A stretch of DNA of 64,000 nucleotides, from NCBI RefSeq assembly GCF_000820125.1, contig NZ_CDBY01000007.1, forward strand, positions 134,499-198,498, given 5' to 3'. The notes beneath the pieces are model-generated. The model searched no databases. It was given only the letters and a program-made list of their open reading frames with translations, and was not told where the DNA came from. The stretch's first letter is position 1. Each line of letters starts with the position of its first letter. This document shows positions 54,791-63,617 of this stretch, one piece after another. The stretch comes from Aeromonas simiae. Lineage in GTDB: Bacteria; Pseudomonadota; Gammaproteobacteria; Enterobacterales; Aeromonadaceae. A program made the position numbers and the translations under genes.

Positions 54791-55042
54791 ATGAACGAGC
54801 GTCTGTTGACCGGCGTGCTGGTCCTGACCCTGGGGGCCTGCGCCCAGCAGAGTGTGGCCCTGCATCAACAGGGGGGCAGCACCCGGCTGGCCATGAATGA
54901 GGGCCCCGTGCTGGATCTTGGGGCGCACTGTGACGGCGGGGTGGAGGTGCAGGCGCACAGCACTCCGGCCGACGGCCTGCTCACCCTGGTGAGCCTTGGC
55001 CAATATCACCCTTCCCCCGAGGTGCAGTGCCGCGAGCGCTGA
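54791..55042 (+). CDS. Small predicted lipoprotein
   Basis: An 83-residue protein with a lipoprotein signal: positively charged start, hydrophobic core and lipobox LTLGAC near residue 17. The mature part is short (about 67 residues) with two further cysteines (HCDGG, VQCRER) that could form a disulphide. No family was recognised. It follows the hydrolase after 27 bases and is closed by a terminator. Confidence 0.7.
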   Translation: MNERLLTGVLVLTLGACAQQSVALHQQGGSTRLAMNEGPVLDLGAHCDGGVEVQAHSTPADGLLTLVSLGQYHPSPEVQCRER

Positions 55043-55059
55043 GCCTGTCCCAGCAACGA

Positions 55060-55088
55060 AGAGCCCGGCGATGCCGGGCTCTTTTTTT
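55060..55088 (+). terminator. Rho-independent terminator of the mod operon
   Basis: A perfect 9-bp stem (GAGCCCGGC / GCCGGGCTC) with a GAT loop is followed by seven T residues. It lies between two convergent transcripts; the moeB side has only a weak T tract. Confidence 0.9.
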
Positions 55089-55110
55089 GCTCACGGTTTT
55101 GCGCCGTGCG

Positions 55111-55869
55111 TCAGGGCGCCTCGCCGCAGCAGGGGCAGTCGGCGCGTCTTGGCAGGCGCAGGGGGCGAAATTGCCCCGAGAGGCCGTCGATGAGCAGCAT
55201 GCGGTGGGTGAGCGGCTCGCCGCAGCCGGCCAGGATCTTGATGGCCTCGAGCGCCTGCACGCTGCCGACCAGACCGACCACGGGGGCCAGCACCCCGGCC
55301 TCGACGCAGGTGAGGGCCTGCTCGCCGAACAGCTGGCTCAGGCACTCGTAGCAGGGCTCCCCCTCGTGCCAGAGAAAGCTGCACACCTGCCCCTCGAAGC
55401 GGATGGCGGCCCCGCTCACCAGCGGCACCCGATGGGCGCGGGCGCGGCGGTTGAGCAGATTGCGGGTGGTCAGGTTGTCGCTGCAATCGAGAATGAGGTG
55501 ATGGCTGGGTAGCAGGGCATCGAGCAGCGCCGCATCGGCCTGCGCCTGGGTCGCCTCGACCGTCAGATAGGGGTTGAGGGCGCGCAGGGCGGTGGCGGCA
55601 GAGATCACCTTGGGTTGGCCGAGACGGGCATCGCAGTGCAGCACCTGGCGCTGTAGGTTGGAGCGCTCCACCACGTCAAAATCCACCAAGGTGAGGTGTC
55701 CCACTCCGGCCACCGCCAGGTATTGGGCGGCGGCGCAGCCGAGACCGCCGGCGCCGATCACCAGCACCCTGGCCTGCTTGAGCGCCTCTTGCCCCTCGAA
55801 ATCAAACGACTTGAGGATGATCTGGCGGTTGTAGCGCAGCAGCTCGTCGTCCGAGAGGATGTCGCTCAC
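55111..55869 (-). CDS. moeB: Molybdopterin-synthase adenylyltransferase MoeB
   Basis: A 252-residue E1-like enzyme with LSDDELLRYNRQI, the ATP site VLVIGAGGLGCAAAQYL, VDFDVVERSNLQRQ and zinc-binding CYEC and CPCC pairs. It adenylylates the MoaD C-terminus. It overlaps moeA by four bases in the order moeA-moeB, on the minus strand. Confidence 0.95.
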   Translation of the reverse strand: MSDILSDDELLRYNRQIILKSFDFEGQEALKQARVLVIGAGGLGCAAAQYLAVAGVGHLTLVDFDVVERSNLQRQVLHCDARLGQPKVISAATALRALNPYLTVEATQAQADAALLDALLPSHHLILDCSDNLTTRNLLNRRARAHRVPLVSGAAIRFEGQVCSFLWHEGEPCYECLSQLFGEQALTCVEAGVLAPVVGLVGSVQALEAIKILAGCGEPLTHRMLLIDGLSGQFRPLRLPRRADCPCCGEAP

Positions 55870-57104
55870 AGCAGCAGGCTCCCGAACGGCTCGACCGTCA
55901 CCGTCTCGCCGGCCTCAACCCGGCCGCGCTCGCGCTCCAGCACTATGTAGCAGTTGGCGCGGGTCAGGGAGCTAAAGACACCCGAGTCCTGGGAGCCGGT
56001 GCTGCGCACCACCAGACCGCTGGCGGTGCTCTCGATGATGCCGCGCTGGAAATCGAGGCGCCCCGGCGCCTTCTTGAGGGGCTCGGCGGCGGTGGCCGCA
56101 AGGCGCAGCGGCGGGCGCACGCTCTCGCCGGCCAGCACGGCCAGGGCCGGGCGCACCAGCTGATCGAAGGTGACCAGGGCCGAGACCGGGTTGCCCGGCA
56201 GGCCGAAGAAGCGGGTCTGGCCGAGGTGGCCGAAGGCAAACGGCTTGCCAGGCTTGATGGCGAGCTTCCAGAAGTCGATTTCGCCCAGCTCTTCGAGCAG
56301 CTGCTTGGTGTAGTCGGCCTCGCCGACCGAGACCCCGCCCGAGGTGATCAGGGCATCGGCCTCCTGCTGGGCGCGCAGGAAGGCGGCGCGCAGGGCGTCC
56401 GGGACGTCGGGGATGATGCCAAGATCGAGCACCTCAACCTGCAACCGCTCGAGCATGGCGCGCACCCCGTAGCGGTTGGAGTCGTAGATCTCGCCGTGGG
56501 CCAGCGGCGTGCCGACCGGCTTGAGTTCATCGCCGGTGCTGAGCAGGGCCACCTTCAGGCGGCGGCGCACGGTGACGGTGGCGATACCGAGGGAGGCAAG
56601 CAGCGGCAGCTCGCGCGCGGTGAGGCGCAGGCCGGCGGCGAGCACGGTGGCGCCTTGGGCGATATCCTCGCCGCGGCGGCGCACATGCTGCCCCGGCTGC
56701 GCCTTGACCAGAAAGCGCACCCGGTTGCCGTCGGCCTCGGTCTCCTCCTGCATCACCACGCTGTCGGCCCCTTCCGGCAGGGCGGCGCCGGTCATGATGC
56801 GCACGCAGTGGCCCGCCTCGCAGGCCGCGCCATAGGCCCCCTCGCAGCCAAGCGGGTGGCCGGCCAGGGCGCGCCCTTGCAGTTGCAGGGTGTCTGTGGC
56901 CGCCAGATCGCCGCTGCGCAGGGCATAGCCATCCATCGCCGAGTTGTCGAAGGGGGGCACGTCCATGGGGGAGACGATGGGCTCGGCCAGCACCCGGCCG
57001 AGGGCCTGGCCAATGGGCAGCGACTCGGTGCCGGCAACCGGGGAGAGGGCGGCCAGCATGGCGCGCAGGGCATCGTCCAGGGGACGCAGTGAGGAATGAC
57101 CCAT
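55866..57104 (-). CDS. moeA: Molybdopterin molybdenumtransferase MoeA
   Basis: A 412-residue MoeA with DVPPFDNSAMDGYALR, GAALPEGADSVVMQEE, LLSTGDELKPVG, YDSNRYG, TSGGVSVGEADYTK and GLPGNPVSALVTF. It inserts molybdenum into adenylylated molybdopterin. Divergent from folE with 162 bases between them. mobA and mog are not visible in the window. Confidence 0.95.
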   Translation of the reverse strand: MGHSSLRPLDDALRAMLAALSPVAGTESLPIGQALGRVLAEPIVSPMDVPPFDNSAMDGYALRSGDLAATDTLQLQGRALAGHPLGCEGAYGAACEAGHCVRIMTGAALPEGADSVVMQEETEADGNRVRFLVKAQPGQHVRRRGEDIAQGATVLAAGLRLTARELPLLASLGIATVTVRRRLKVALLSTGDELKPVGTPLAHGEIYDSNRYGVRAMLERLQVEVLDLGIIPDVPDALRAAFLRAQQEADALITSGGVSVGEADYTKQLLEELGEIDFWKLAIKPGKPFAFGHLGQTRFFGLPGNPVSALVTFDQLVRPALAVLAGESVRPPLRLAATAAEPLKKAPGRLDFQRGIIESTASGLVVRSTGSQDSGVFSSLTRANCYIVLERERGRVEAGETVTVEPFGSLLL

Positions 57105-57266
57105 GGGGCCTCCTTGTAGACAGGCACGGGAAAGGGGGAATTATCCCAAAAAAGGGGGCCGATGGGCAGGCTATCGTAGGAGGTAGCCTGCAATCTCCTT
57201 GCAATATCCGGCGCTTGCGCTTTTACTAGGCAGCCGGTAGAACCCCCAATCCGTAGAGAGTGAACC

Positions 57267-57929
57267 ATGAGTGATCTGAGCCCACAAGCCCGTCTGGTCC
57301 GCGATGCCCTGGTGGCCCAGGGTCTTGAGACCCCGCTGGCCCCCAATGGTCTGAGCCGTGACGAGAAGCGCGAACGGATCGAGGCGCACATGCGCGCCAT
57401 CATGGAGACGCTCGAGCTGGATCTGCGGGACGACAGCCTGGCCGAAACGCCGCACCGCATCGCCAAGATGTACGTGGGGGAGATCTTCGCCGGGCTCGAC
57501 TACGCCAGCTTTCCCAAGGTGACGGTGATCGAGAACAAGATGCAGGTGGACGAGATGATCATGGTGCGTGACATCACCCTGACCAGCACCTGCGAGCACC
57601 ATTTTGTGACCATCGACGGCTTCGCCCACGTGGCCTACATTCCGCGCGGCAAGGTGATCGGCCTCTCCAAGATCAACCGCATCGTGCAGTTCTTCGCCCG
57701 TCGCCCGCAGGTGCAGGAGCGCCTCACCCAGCAGGTGCTGCTGGCATTGCAGACCCTGCTCGGCACCCAGGATGTGGCCATCAGCATCACCGCCACCCAC
57801 TACTGCGTGAAGGCGCGCGGGGTGCAAGATGCCACCTCGGCCACCACCACCACCTCTTTGGGCGGGGTGTTCAAGACCCAACCCGATACCCGGGCCGAGT
57901 TTCTCGGCGGCCTGCGCGCCGCACGCTGA
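57267..57929 (+). CDS. folE: GTP cyclohydrolase I
   Basis: A 220-residue enzyme that makes dihydroneopterin triphosphate for folate. It shows [19 protein letters not shown], the zinc site [34 protein letters not shown] and the second cysteine in THYCVKARG. Both zinc-binding cysteines are present, so it is the metal-dependent form. Convergent with fhs across a shared terminator. Confidence 0.96.
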   Translation: MSDLSPQARLVRDALVAQGLETPLAPNGLSRDEKRERIEAHMRAIMETLELDLRDDSLAETPHRIAKMYVGEIFAGLDYASFPKVTVIENKMQVDEMIMVRDITLTSTCEHHFVTIDGFAHVAYIPRGKVIGLSKINRIVQFFARRPQVQERLTQQVLLALQTLLGTQDVAISITATHYCVKARGVQDATSATTTTSLGGVFKTQPDTRAEFLGGLRAAR

Positions 57930-57943
57930 GCCTGACCGCCATG

Positions 57944-57971
57944 AAAAAGCCCCGCACTGCGGGGCTTTTTG
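57944..57971. terminator. Bidirectional terminator between folE and fhs
   Basis: AGCCCCGC-ACT-GCGGGGCT is a perfect 8-bp stem with AAAA before and TTTTT after, so it has a T run on both strands. It lies midway between the convergent stops of folE and fhs. Confidence 0.9.
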
Positions 57972-57985
57972 TTTCGTCGGATCAC

Positions 57986-59707
57986 TTAGTGCAGGCCGAT
58001 GATGTCGCCATGCTCGTCGATGTCGATATGGCGATAACCGGGCAGGCTGCCGAGCCCCGGCATGGTCATCACCGGGCCGCACAATACATAGATGAAGCCG
58101 GCACCGGTGCAGGCAACCAGCGCCTCCACCGGCAGGACGAAGCCGGTCGGCACCCCCTTGAGGGTCGGATCATGGCTGATCGAAAGCGGCGTCTTGGCCA
58201 TGCACAGTGAGAGGTGATCGAGCCCCTGCTGGCTCAGCATCTCCAGCTGGGCCTTCGCGGTGTCGCTCAGGCGCACGCCGCTCGCCCCATAACCGCGCTC
58301 GGCCAGGGTGGTGAGCTTGTCGCGCAGAGGCAGGGCCGAGGGGTAGAGCCAGCGCGGTGCCGAGCCCTGGATGGCGGCCTCGATCACGGCGTCGGCCAGG
58401 GTGGTGGCGCCCGCGCCCCCCTTGGCAAAGGCCTCGCTGAGGGCGGCTGAACGGGCCCCGGCCAGGCAGGCCTGGGTCATCACCCAGTTGAGCTCCTCGT
58501 CGCTGTCTTCCGGGAAACGGTTGAGGGCCACCACCACCGGCATACCGTAGCGGCGGGCATTGCCGATGTGCCAGCGCAGGTTCTCCATCCCCAGCTCCAG
58601 CAGCTGCTGGTTGGGGGCGGTCAGTTCAGCGGGAGGGCGCTGGCCTGGGGCAAAATCGAAGGCGCCGCTGTTGGCCTTGATGCCGCGCAGGGTGGCGACC
58701 AGCACCACGCAGGCCGGTTGCAGGCCGCTTTGGCGCGCCTTGATGTGGAAGAACTTCTCGAGCCCCATGTCGGTGCCAAAGCCCGCCTCGGTCACCACAT
58801 AGTCGGCGTGACGCAGGGCGATGCGATCGGCGATCACCGAGGAGTTGCCGTGGGCGATGTTGGCAAAGGGGCCGGCATGCACCAGCACCGGGGTCTGCTC
58901 GCTGGTTTGCATCAGGGTCGGGGCGATCGCCTGTTTGAGGAGGGCGGTCATGGCGCCTGCCACTTCCAGATCCTCGGCGGTGATCGGGGTGCCGTCGACC
59001 GCCTCAGCCAGCCGGACTCGGCCGATGCGGGCGCGCAGATCATGCAGATCGCTGGCCAGGGCCAGGATGGCCATCAGCTCGGAGGCGGCGGTGATGATGA
59101 AACGTCCCTGCCGCTCGACCGCCGTCTCATCGCCCAGCCCCAGCGTGACCCGGCGCAGGGCACGATCGTTCATGTCGACCACCCGTGGCCAGAGAATATG
59201 GCCGATGTTGAGGCGCGGCAGGCCGGTTTGAGCGGTGAAGTCATCACCGAGCTTGCGCTCATGGTAGAGGCGAGCATCCAGGGCGGCGGCGGCCAGGTTA
59301 TGGGCGGCGCCGACCGCATGAATGTCACCGGTCAGGTGCAGGTTCATCGCCTCCATCGGCACCACCTGGGCATGGCCGCCGCCAGCGGCGCCCCCCTTGA
59401 CCCCGAATACGGGGCCAAGGCTCGGCTGGCGCACGCAGGCGATCGACGAGGCCCCGCGTCGGTTGAGGCCCATGGAGAGCCCCAGCGTGGTCACCGTCTT
59501 GCCCTCCCCGAACGGGGTCGGGGTGATGGCGCTGACCAGGATCAACTTGCCGCTCGCTGCCTTCGATTCGCGCAGCAGGGCCGGGTCGATCTTGGCCATG
59601 TGGCGACCGTAGGGGTGGACAAAGCGGGAGGGGATGTCGAGACGCACGGCCAGCGCATCTGCTTCCAGCAGGGTGCTGTGGCGGGAGAGGGCGATATCGC
59701 TTAGCAT
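57986..59707 (-). CDS. fhs: Formate--tetrahydrofolate ligase
   Basis: A 573-residue ligase making 10-formyl-THF from formate, THF and ATP. Visible are the P-loop-like [58 protein letters not shown] and [18 protein letters not shown]. coli lacks this enzyme. Its next-door neighbour folE gives the pair a folate theme. It starts at an ATG at 59705-59707, with GGAGTCC just upstream on its own strand. Confidence 0.95.
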   Translation of the reverse strand: MLSDIALSRHSTLLEADALAVRLDIPSRFVHPYGRHMAKIDPALLRESKAASGKLILVSAITPTPFGEGKTVTTLGLSMGLNRRGASSIACVRQPSLGPVFGVKGGAAGGGHAQVVPMEAMNLHLTGDIHAVGAAHNLAAAALDARLYHERKLGDDFTAQTGLPRLNIGHILWPRVVDMNDRALRRVTLGLGDETAVERQGRFIITAASELMAILALASDLHDLRARIGRVRLAEAVDGTPITAEDLEVAGAMTALLKQAIAPTLMQTSEQTPVLVHAGPFANIAHGNSSVIADRIALRHADYVVTEAGFGTDMGLEKFFHIKARQSGLQPACVVLVATLRGIKANSGAFDFAPGQRPPAELTAPNQQLLELGMENLRWHIGNARRYGMPVVVALNRFPEDSDEELNWVMTQACLAGARSAALSEAFAKGGAGATTLADAVIEAAIQGSAPRWLYPSALPLRDKLTTLAERGYGASGVRLSDTAKAQLEMLSQQGLDHLSLCMAKTPLSISHDPTLKGVPTGFVLPVEALVACTGAGFIYVLCGPVMTMPGLGSLPGYRHIDIDEHGDIIGLH

Positions 59708-59787
59708 CGGACTCCTTGTTGGATCTGCGTTCCAGAATGAAATATGGATGGTTTGCGAGCGCCTAGTGTATCACCTGGGGGAACTCC

Positions 59788-60216
59788 GTGAGTGACAATA
59801 TATTATCCAAGGATGAGGGGGGCGCGACCGTCCTCATCGAGCTCGATCTCAACGCCCTCTACCATCCTCCCAAGGTGCCGCTGACGGCGCTCTCCTTGTT
59901 GGGGGCGCTGGCCCCCCTGTTCGGTTTTGGCTGGCAGGCGCTGACCCAGGACAGGGAGAGCCACTTGCGGGCCGAGCTACGCCGGCGGATCCGCAAGGAG
60001 CGTACCGATCTGGCCAACCTCACCCTGACGCTGCAACTGGCGGCCCTGCTCGAGTGCCACCGGCTGCGTATCCACCTGCCTGCGCCGGTACCGGCCGACC
60101 TGCTGGCGCAGCTTCGTCACCGGCTGCCGGGGTGGCAGTTGGCCGGTGAGGAGAGGGTGCTGAGTGCGCAGTGGGTCGGCGCTTCCTCGTCAGCCCCGGC
60201 TCAGCCGGCGCCCTGA
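59788..60216 (+). CDS. Protein of unknown function
   Basis: A 142-residue frame starting with GTG at 59788. It has a hydrophobic stretch at about residues 31-52 (VPLTALSLLGALAPLFGFGWQ), which may be a single membrane helix, then a charged helical region (RAELRRRIRKERTDLANL) and a compact C-terminal domain. No family was recognised. GGGGAACTCC before the GTG gives a modest ribosome site. Its last 16 bases overlap the convergent lysR gene. Codon use resembles real genes here, but it could still be a spurious frame. Confidence 0.55.
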   Translation: MSDNILSKDEGGATVLIELDLNALYHPPKVPLTALSLLGALAPLFGFGWQALTQDRESHLRAELRRRIRKERTDLANLTLTLQLAALLECHRLRIHLPAPVPADLLAQLRHRLPGWQLAGEERVLSAQWVGASSSAPAQPAP

Positions 60217-61106
60217 TCCCAGTAGTGGGGGGCGGCAAAGCGCTGCTCGATGAAGTCGATAAACAGGCGCACCTTGGCCGAGACGAAGCGGCGGTGCGGG
60301 TAGATGGCGCACAGCGGCATCGGTTCGGGTTGCCACGCGCCGAGCACGGGCACCAGCTCGCCACGGCGCAGTGGCTCGCCGACGATGAAGCTGGGTTGCA
60401 ATATGATCCCCATGCCGTCGATGGCCGCCCGGGTCAGGGCGACGCCGTTGTTGGTGCGTAGCGGCCCCTTTGGTTTGAGCAGCACCCGCTCCTCACCACG
60501 GCGCAGCACCCACTCGGGCTGGCTCAGTCCATAGACGAGGCAGTCGTGCTGGCGCAGATCCTCCGGGGTGAGGGGCGTGCCGTGGCGCGCCAGATAGGTC
60601 GGGCTGGCGCACAGCAAGATTCGCATCATGGCCAGCGGCCGCGCCACCAGTGAGGAGTCGGGCAGATGACCGATGCGCAGCGCCAGATCGAACCCCTCTT
60701 CCACCAGTGCCACCCGCCGATCGCTGTAGTCGATGTCGAGGTTCAGATCCGGGTAGCGGGCACGAAATTCGGGCAGGATGGGGGAGAGGTGCAGATAGCC
60801 AAAGTCCATCGGCACCGAGAGGCGCAAAGTGCCTTGTGGCTGCTGGCTGTGGCGGGTCAGCTGGCTGTGGGTCTCTTCCAGCTCGGCCAGCAGGGCCACG
60901 CAGCGCTGGTAGTAGAAGTGGCCGGCCTCGGTCGGGGTGACCCGGCGGGTGGTACGCGAAAGCAGCCGGGTCGAGAGCGACTCTTCGAGCTGCTGCATCA
61001 GCTTGGAGGTCATGGCCACCGAGATGCCGAGCTGGGCGGCTGCCTTGGTAAAGCTCTGGCTCTCGACCACCTTGACGAAGGTACGCATCGCCGAGAACTG
61101 CTCCAT
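60201..61106 (-). CDS. LysR-family transcriptional regulator
   Basis: A 301-residue LysR regulator. The winged helix-turn-helix is in residues 1-60 (MRTFVKVVESQSFTKAAAQLGISVAMTSKLMQQLE), followed by a substrate-binding domain (LRLSVPMDFGYLHLSPIL, LALRIGHLPDSSLVARPL). It resembles the large group of proteins that act on divergently transcribed genes. The divergent neighbour is the adenosylhomocysteinase-like gene at 61393. ATTGACC occurs twice, 18 bases apart (61108-61114 and 61126-61132), just before its start and may be part of a binding site. Confidence 0.88.
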   Translation of the reverse strand: MEQFSAMRTFVKVVESQSFTKAAAQLGISVAMTSKLMQQLEESLSTRLLSRTTRRVTPTEAGHFYYQRCVALLAELEETHSQLTRHSQQPQGTLRLSVPMDFGYLHLSPILPEFRARYPDLNLDIDYSDRRVALVEEGFDLALRIGHLPDSSLVARPLAMMRILLCASPTYLARHGTPLTPEDLRQHDCLVYGLSQPEWVLRRGEERVLLKPKGPLRTNNGVALTRAAIDGMGIILQPSFIVGEPLRRGELVPVLGAWQPEPMPLCAIYPHRRFVSAKVRLFIDFIEQRFAAPHYWDQGAG

Positions 61107-61392
61107 TATTGACCTCTGGTTGATAATTGACCCATAGATCGCAAGATTATCACACTCAGAGCTGGGTGGGGGATGAGGGGGCCATTTTGCCGATGGGATC
61201 ACAACAGGGGGTTGTTTGGCTCTATTGTGATGGGGCATCCGGCGTGATGCGGGGCCGCGCAGGTGTTGATATATCGCTCACTGCCCCCCCGATGGTGATT
61301 GTGGGTCACCCCGGTTTTCGCTAAAACGGGATCTCCCGCGCCAGCTCCATGTGGAGAGCACTGGCCCACCGTTCGTATCAAGGAGGCTGGCG
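61107..61392. promoter_or_regulatory. Divergent intergenic region between lysR and the AHCY-like gene
   Basis: This 286-base gap separates two divergent genes. It holds the ATTGACC direct repeat (61108-61114, 61126-61132) and the ribosome site AAGGAGG at 61380-61386 for the plus-strand gene. No good promoter hexamers were found. LysR proteins usually bind in such a region. Confidence 0.35.
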
Positions 61393-62517
61393 TTGCATCA
61401 TATCGGCGTTGAGCACCGCTTCTTTCATCATTTCACCGCCGAGGGGACGACCCCGGATCTCTGCATCCTGCTGGTGACCCACCTGCTACCGGATCGGCCG
61501 CTCTTTATCGAGACGCTGGCGCAGATCGGCCGTATCGGCGCCATCTTGCCCAAGCCTAAGTCGATCCATGCCGACACCCTGGCCTGGGTGGCGCGCCAGT
61601 ACCCCATCATCGAGCTGGATCGCCGCTGGACCGCCTCGCCGGGGGATATGCTGGCGCGTGTACTGCCGCTGCTGCGGCCCCATGAGCGGCTGCTCATTCT
61701 CGACATCGGCGGTTACTTTGCCACGACGCTGGCGGCGCTGCACCGCGCCTTGGGGGAGCGCTTCCTCGGGGTGGTGGAGATGACCGAGAATGGCCACCAG
61801 CGTTATGAGGCGCAGGCTGCCCCGCAGGTGCCTGTGCTGTCGGTGGCGCGCAGTTTTCTCAAGCAGGCCGAGGATGTGCAGATTGGCCTGAGCGTGGTCT
61901 ATTCGGCCGAATCCTTGGCGCGCAGCCTCAATCGCACCTTTAACGCCTGCCAGGCGGCCCTGTTTGGTTATGGCAAGGTGGGCCACAGCATCGCTGCCGA
62001 GCTGCGCCGGCGCAACCTCTGGCTCGATCTGGTGGAGACCTGCCCGCTGCGCCAGGTCGAGGCGCTCTCCCACGGCTTTCACCTCGCCGACAAGGCCAGT
62101 GCGCTGGCCCGGGCCGAGCTGGTGATCTGCGCGACCGGCAACGGCGCTCTCTCCAGTGCCGATCTGTTGCTGCTGCAAGATGGCGCCATGCTGGCCTCGG
62201 TCACCTCGGCCGACGATGAGTTTGCCTTCACCCTGGCCGAGCTGGGCTGGCCGAGTCAGGAGATTTGCCATCGGGTGTTGCGCCTTGCTCGCCCCGATGG
62301 CACCTTCATCTACCTGCTCAATCGCGGGGAAGCGGTCAACTTCGTCCACGGCGCCGTGATCGGGGAGTATGTCTATCTGGTGCTGGCCGAGATCATTGAG
62401 GGGGTCAGGCTGCTGGCGACCCGCCAACGAGCGGGCGGGCTGCATGAGCTGCCCACCGCGGTGATGCGCGACATAGCGCGGCTCTGGCTGGCCGACTTTC
62501 ATGGAGTTAAGGGATGA
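61393..62517 (+). CDS. Adenosylhomocysteinase-like NAD-binding protein of unknown function
   Basis: A protein of about 374 residues (from TTG at 61393, supported by AAGGAGG six bases upstream; an ATG at 61351 lacks a ribosome site). A Rossmann NAD site GYGKVGHSIAAEL near 192-204 and the following order recall S-adenosylhomocysteine hydrolase. By eye, several catalytic positions align: His30 (THLLPDRPLFIETLAQIG), Asp104 (ILDIGG), Glu129 (VEMTENGHQRY), Lys157 and Asp161 (FLKQAED). The second Asp of the usual DDGG motif is Ile here, and the Asn next to the catalytic Asp is Val. So it is a divergent member, not the normal enzyme. Its stop overlaps the start of a SelW-like gene (ATGA). Substrate is unknown. 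Confidence 0.75.
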   Translation: MHHIGVEHRFFHHFTAEGTTPDLCILLVTHLLPDRPLFIETLAQIGRIGAILPKPKSIHADTLAWVARQYPIIELDRRWTASPGDMLARVLPLLRPHERLLILDIGGYFATTLAALHRALGERFLGVVEMTENGHQRYEAQAAPQVPVLSVARSFLKQAEDVQIGLSVVYSAESLARSLNRTFNACQAALFGYGKVGHSIAAELRRRNLWLDLVETCPLRQVEALSHGFHLADKASALARAELVICATGNGALSSADLLLLQDGAMLASVTSADDEFAFTLAELGWPSQEICHRVLRLARPDGTFIYLLNRGEAVNFVHGAVIGEYVYLVLAEIIEGVRLLATRQRAGGLHELPTAVMRDIARLWLADFHGVKG

Positions 62518-62795
62518 AACCGAGAATCGAGATCCGTTATTGCACCCTGTGCCGCTGGATGCTGCGCGCCGCCTGGCTGGCCCAGGAGCTGCTTTCCACC
62601 TTTGACGGCGAGCTGGGCGAGGTGGCGCTGGTGCCGGCCAGCAAGGGGGAGTTTCGCATCCTGGTCGACGGGGTATTGGTGTGGGATAGGGTGACGGACA
62701 ACGGCTTTCCCGAGGCCAAGGAGATCAAGCAGCGGGTGCGCGATGTCATCGCCCCGGAGCGGGATCTGGGGCACAGCGATCGCCGGCCCCAGTGA
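62514..62795 (+). CDS. SelW/Rdx-family thioredoxin-like protein (Cys form)
   Basis: A 93-residue protein of the selenoprotein W/Rdx family. RYCTLCRWMLRAAWLAQELL near residues 8-27 holds the CxxC redox motif with Cys where some homologues have selenocysteine. GEFRILVDGVLVWDR and FPEAKEIKQRVRD complete the fold. It is coupled to the adenosylhomocysteinase-like gene by a four-base overlap. The family is thought to act in thiol redox chemistry, but its partners are mostly unknown. Confidence 0.88.
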   Translation: MKPRIEIRYCTLCRWMLRAAWLAQELLSTFDGELGEVALVPASKGEFRILVDGVLVWDRVTDNGFPEAKEIKQRVRDVIAPERDLGHSDRRPQ

Positions 62796-62798
62796 GTG

Positions 62799-63494
62799 TT
62801 ATTGAACTTGAGTCTTCGGCCACGGCAGCAGGTCGAGCGCCCGGTAACACCAGCCCAGCAGGGGAGTATGAAACAGCCAGGCCGCCACCAGCAGGGTCAG
62901 CGGCAGGGCGCCACACAGGATGTCGCTCAACCAGTGGGCGCCGCTGAGCAGGCGCGGGGTGGCGAGCACGGCCAGCAGTGGCAGCAGCCAGACCAGCTGA
63001 CGGCGCTCAAAGCGGTAGCAGGCAAAGAGCGCGAAGGTCAGAAAACCGATGCCGTGATCGCTTGGAAAGGAGCCGGAGGAGGCGTCCTTGGTGTGCAGAT
63101 CGGGCACCAGGGTGGTCACCCTCAGCGCCATCTCGTGCACTAGGGTGGGGCTGGGACGCTCCACCGGCAGCAGCTTACCGAGCGCTACTTGCAGCGAGAA
63201 GCTACCGGCCATCAGCAGGATCAGCAGCAGCAGGTAGTGACGCTCGCCCCTGTGGGTCTGCCGGGCATGTTGCAGCACCAGCAGCCCCATGGTGAGGGCG
63301 ATGGCGCCATCTACCCAGCGCTGGTTGGCGCGAGCCACCAGATAGGCCCAGCTCGGGTGGCGCAACCACTCATTGGTCAGGTGAAACAGGGCCTCGTCGA
63401 TGCCTTGCCAGGCGCCCAGCCACCAGCTGGTGAACAGGAGCAGGGCCAGCAACTGATAGCCCCCCCACAGACGAAAATTCCAATGTGATGCCAT
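62799..63494 (-). CDS. PAP2-family phosphatase
   Basis: A 231-residue membrane protein with about six helices and the three PAP2 motifs: GKLLPVERPSP, SGSFPSDHG and RLLSGAHWLSDILCG. Such enzymes remove phosphate from undecaprenyl pyrophosphate, phosphatidic acid or lipid A-like lipids in the periplasm. The exact lipid cannot be told. The stop is three bases from that of the convergent SelW-like gene. Confidence 0.88.
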   Translation of the reverse strand: MASHWNFRLWGGYQLLALLLFTSWWLGAWQGIDEALFHLTNEWLRHPSWAYLVARANQRWVDGAIALTMGLLVLQHARQTHRGERHYLLLLILLMAGSFSLQVALGKLLPVERPSPTLVHEMALRVTTLVPDLHTKDASSGSFPSDHGIGFLTFALFACYRFERRQLVWLLPLLAVLATPRLLSGAHWLSDILCGALPLTLLVAAWLFHTPLLGWCYRALDLLPWPKTQVQ

Positions 63495-63617
63495 GCAATC
63501 CTCTCTTTATTGGTCGATGGACACTCTTTTCGGTGCGTGATCGGCGTAAAAGAGAAAATTCTAGTGATTGACATCACAATAACAATCGCCTTGCGGGGAC
63601 AAAATCTTTAGCAATTG

